DNA of 22,184 bases from DASRLE01 sp964558455. GTDB taxonomy: Bacteria > Verrucomicrobiota > Verrucomicrobiia > Limisphaerales > Palsa-1400. The position numbers were made by a program, and so were the translations under genes. Positions 21,981 to 22,184 of this stretch are shown here, piece after piece. The stretch spans positions 1 to 22,184 of the forward strand of contig CAZLEE010000057.1 of the NCBI GenBank assembly GCA_964558455.1. Reading direction: 5' to 3'. Each line of letters begins with the position of its first letter. Position 1 is the first letter of the stretch. Under the pieces are notes generated by a model. It was not told the DNA's origin, did no database searches, and saw nothing but the letters and a program-made list of their open reading frames with translations.

Positions 21981-22184
21981 TTAAATCGCCGCGTCGCCCG
22001 ATTCCTCGGTGCGAATGCGAACGGCGGTTTCAATGTTGCTGACAAATACTTTGCCGTCGCCGATCTTGCCCGTGCGGGCGGCATGAACTATGGCGTCAAC
22101 CGCCTGCTGTATCAAAGCATCAGGCAGGACGACCTCGATCTTGATTTTCGGAAGGAAATCGACCGTGTATTCACTGCCGCGGTA
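21981..22184 (-). CDS. glnB: PII nitrogen regulatory protein, C-terminal 67 codons (runs off the window)
   Basis: PII proteins sense 2-oxoglutarate, ATP and ADP, and control nitrogen enzymes and ammonium transport by direct binding. The frame is open to the window edge and ends with TAA at 21983-21981. It reads from the T-loop, YRGSEYTVDFLPKIKIEVVL, through ARTGKIGDGKVFV to AVRIRTEESGDAAI, matching GlnB/GlnK to its C-terminus. The first visible residue aligns with the Tyr51 uridylylation site, so modification is possible. VDFLPKIKIE (B-loop side) and TGKIGDGK are the classic PII signatures. GlnB and GlnK cannot be separated from this half; the symbol is tentative. The start and promoter lie beyond position 22184. 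Confidence 0.93.
   Translation of the reverse strand, partial: YRGSEYTVDFLPKIKIEVVLPDALIQQAVDAIVHAARTGKIGDGKVFVSNIETAVRIRTEESGDAAI

Noticed and set aside
1..22184. CRISPR array, transposase, integrase or phage genes.
   Set aside because: No regularly spaced repeats and no mobile-element protein motifs were seen on either strand.

Overview
The window looks like a chromosomal housekeeping segment of a member of the phylum Verrucomicrobiota, probably near Pedosphaera/Limisphaera. The evidence is the fairly high G+C, the style of several proteins (Tat-exported Gfo/Idh/MocA oxidoreductase, exported TIM-barrel sugar isomerase-like protein, OmpL-like porin, sedolisin with a C-terminal 'TYQLQYVTNL...W...RFYRI' module) and small coiled-coil tail-anchored proteins. 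This placement rests on recalled family resemblance, not on a search. There is no CRISPR array, insertion sequence, phage or rRNA.

Left part (1-5.7 kb, minus strand). argJ and argB form a two-gene arginine unit that ends in a good intrinsic terminator at 1-41. ArgJ carries a 13-residue insertion directly before its self-cleavage site. A tRNA-Val(TAC) follows on the plus strand. Then comes a tightly coupled minus-strand trio with 4-bp stop/start overlaps: a lipoprotein with a secretin-type (STN-like) domain, nadC and birA.

Middle (5.7-13.2 kb, plus strand). These genes mostly act in the envelope or outside the cell: a Tat-type Gfo/Idh/MocA oxidoreductase, a secreted sedolisin (S53) protease, an UlaG/NAPE-PLD-like metallo-beta-lactamase-fold hydrolase, an abundant-looking outer-membrane porin with its own promoter, perfect Shine-Dalgarno and strong terminator, and an exported xylose-isomerase-like TIM barrel.

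Right part (13.2-22.2 kb). Two adjacent minus-strand genes encode coiled-coil proteins with a single C-terminal membrane helix. They are divergent from a plus-strand PIN-PhoH ATPase. A hairpin separates phoH from a converging minus-strand pair: an uncharacterised RGG-rich protein followed by a RhlE-like DEAD-box helicase. Next, dnaA is followed 12 bp later by an ABC-2-type ATPase with no permease in sight. The 479-bp gap upstream of dnaA has clustered DnaA-box-like sites and an AT-rich stretch, so it is a candidate oriC. The window closes with the C-terminal 67 codons of a PII signalling protein.

The most promising undescribed material is the RGG protein/DEAD-box helicase pair, the tail-anchored coiled-coil pair, the ArgJ insertion and the candidate origin. 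Most starts here lack a recognisable Shine-Dalgarno; the porin, the lipoprotein and the helicase are clear exceptions.
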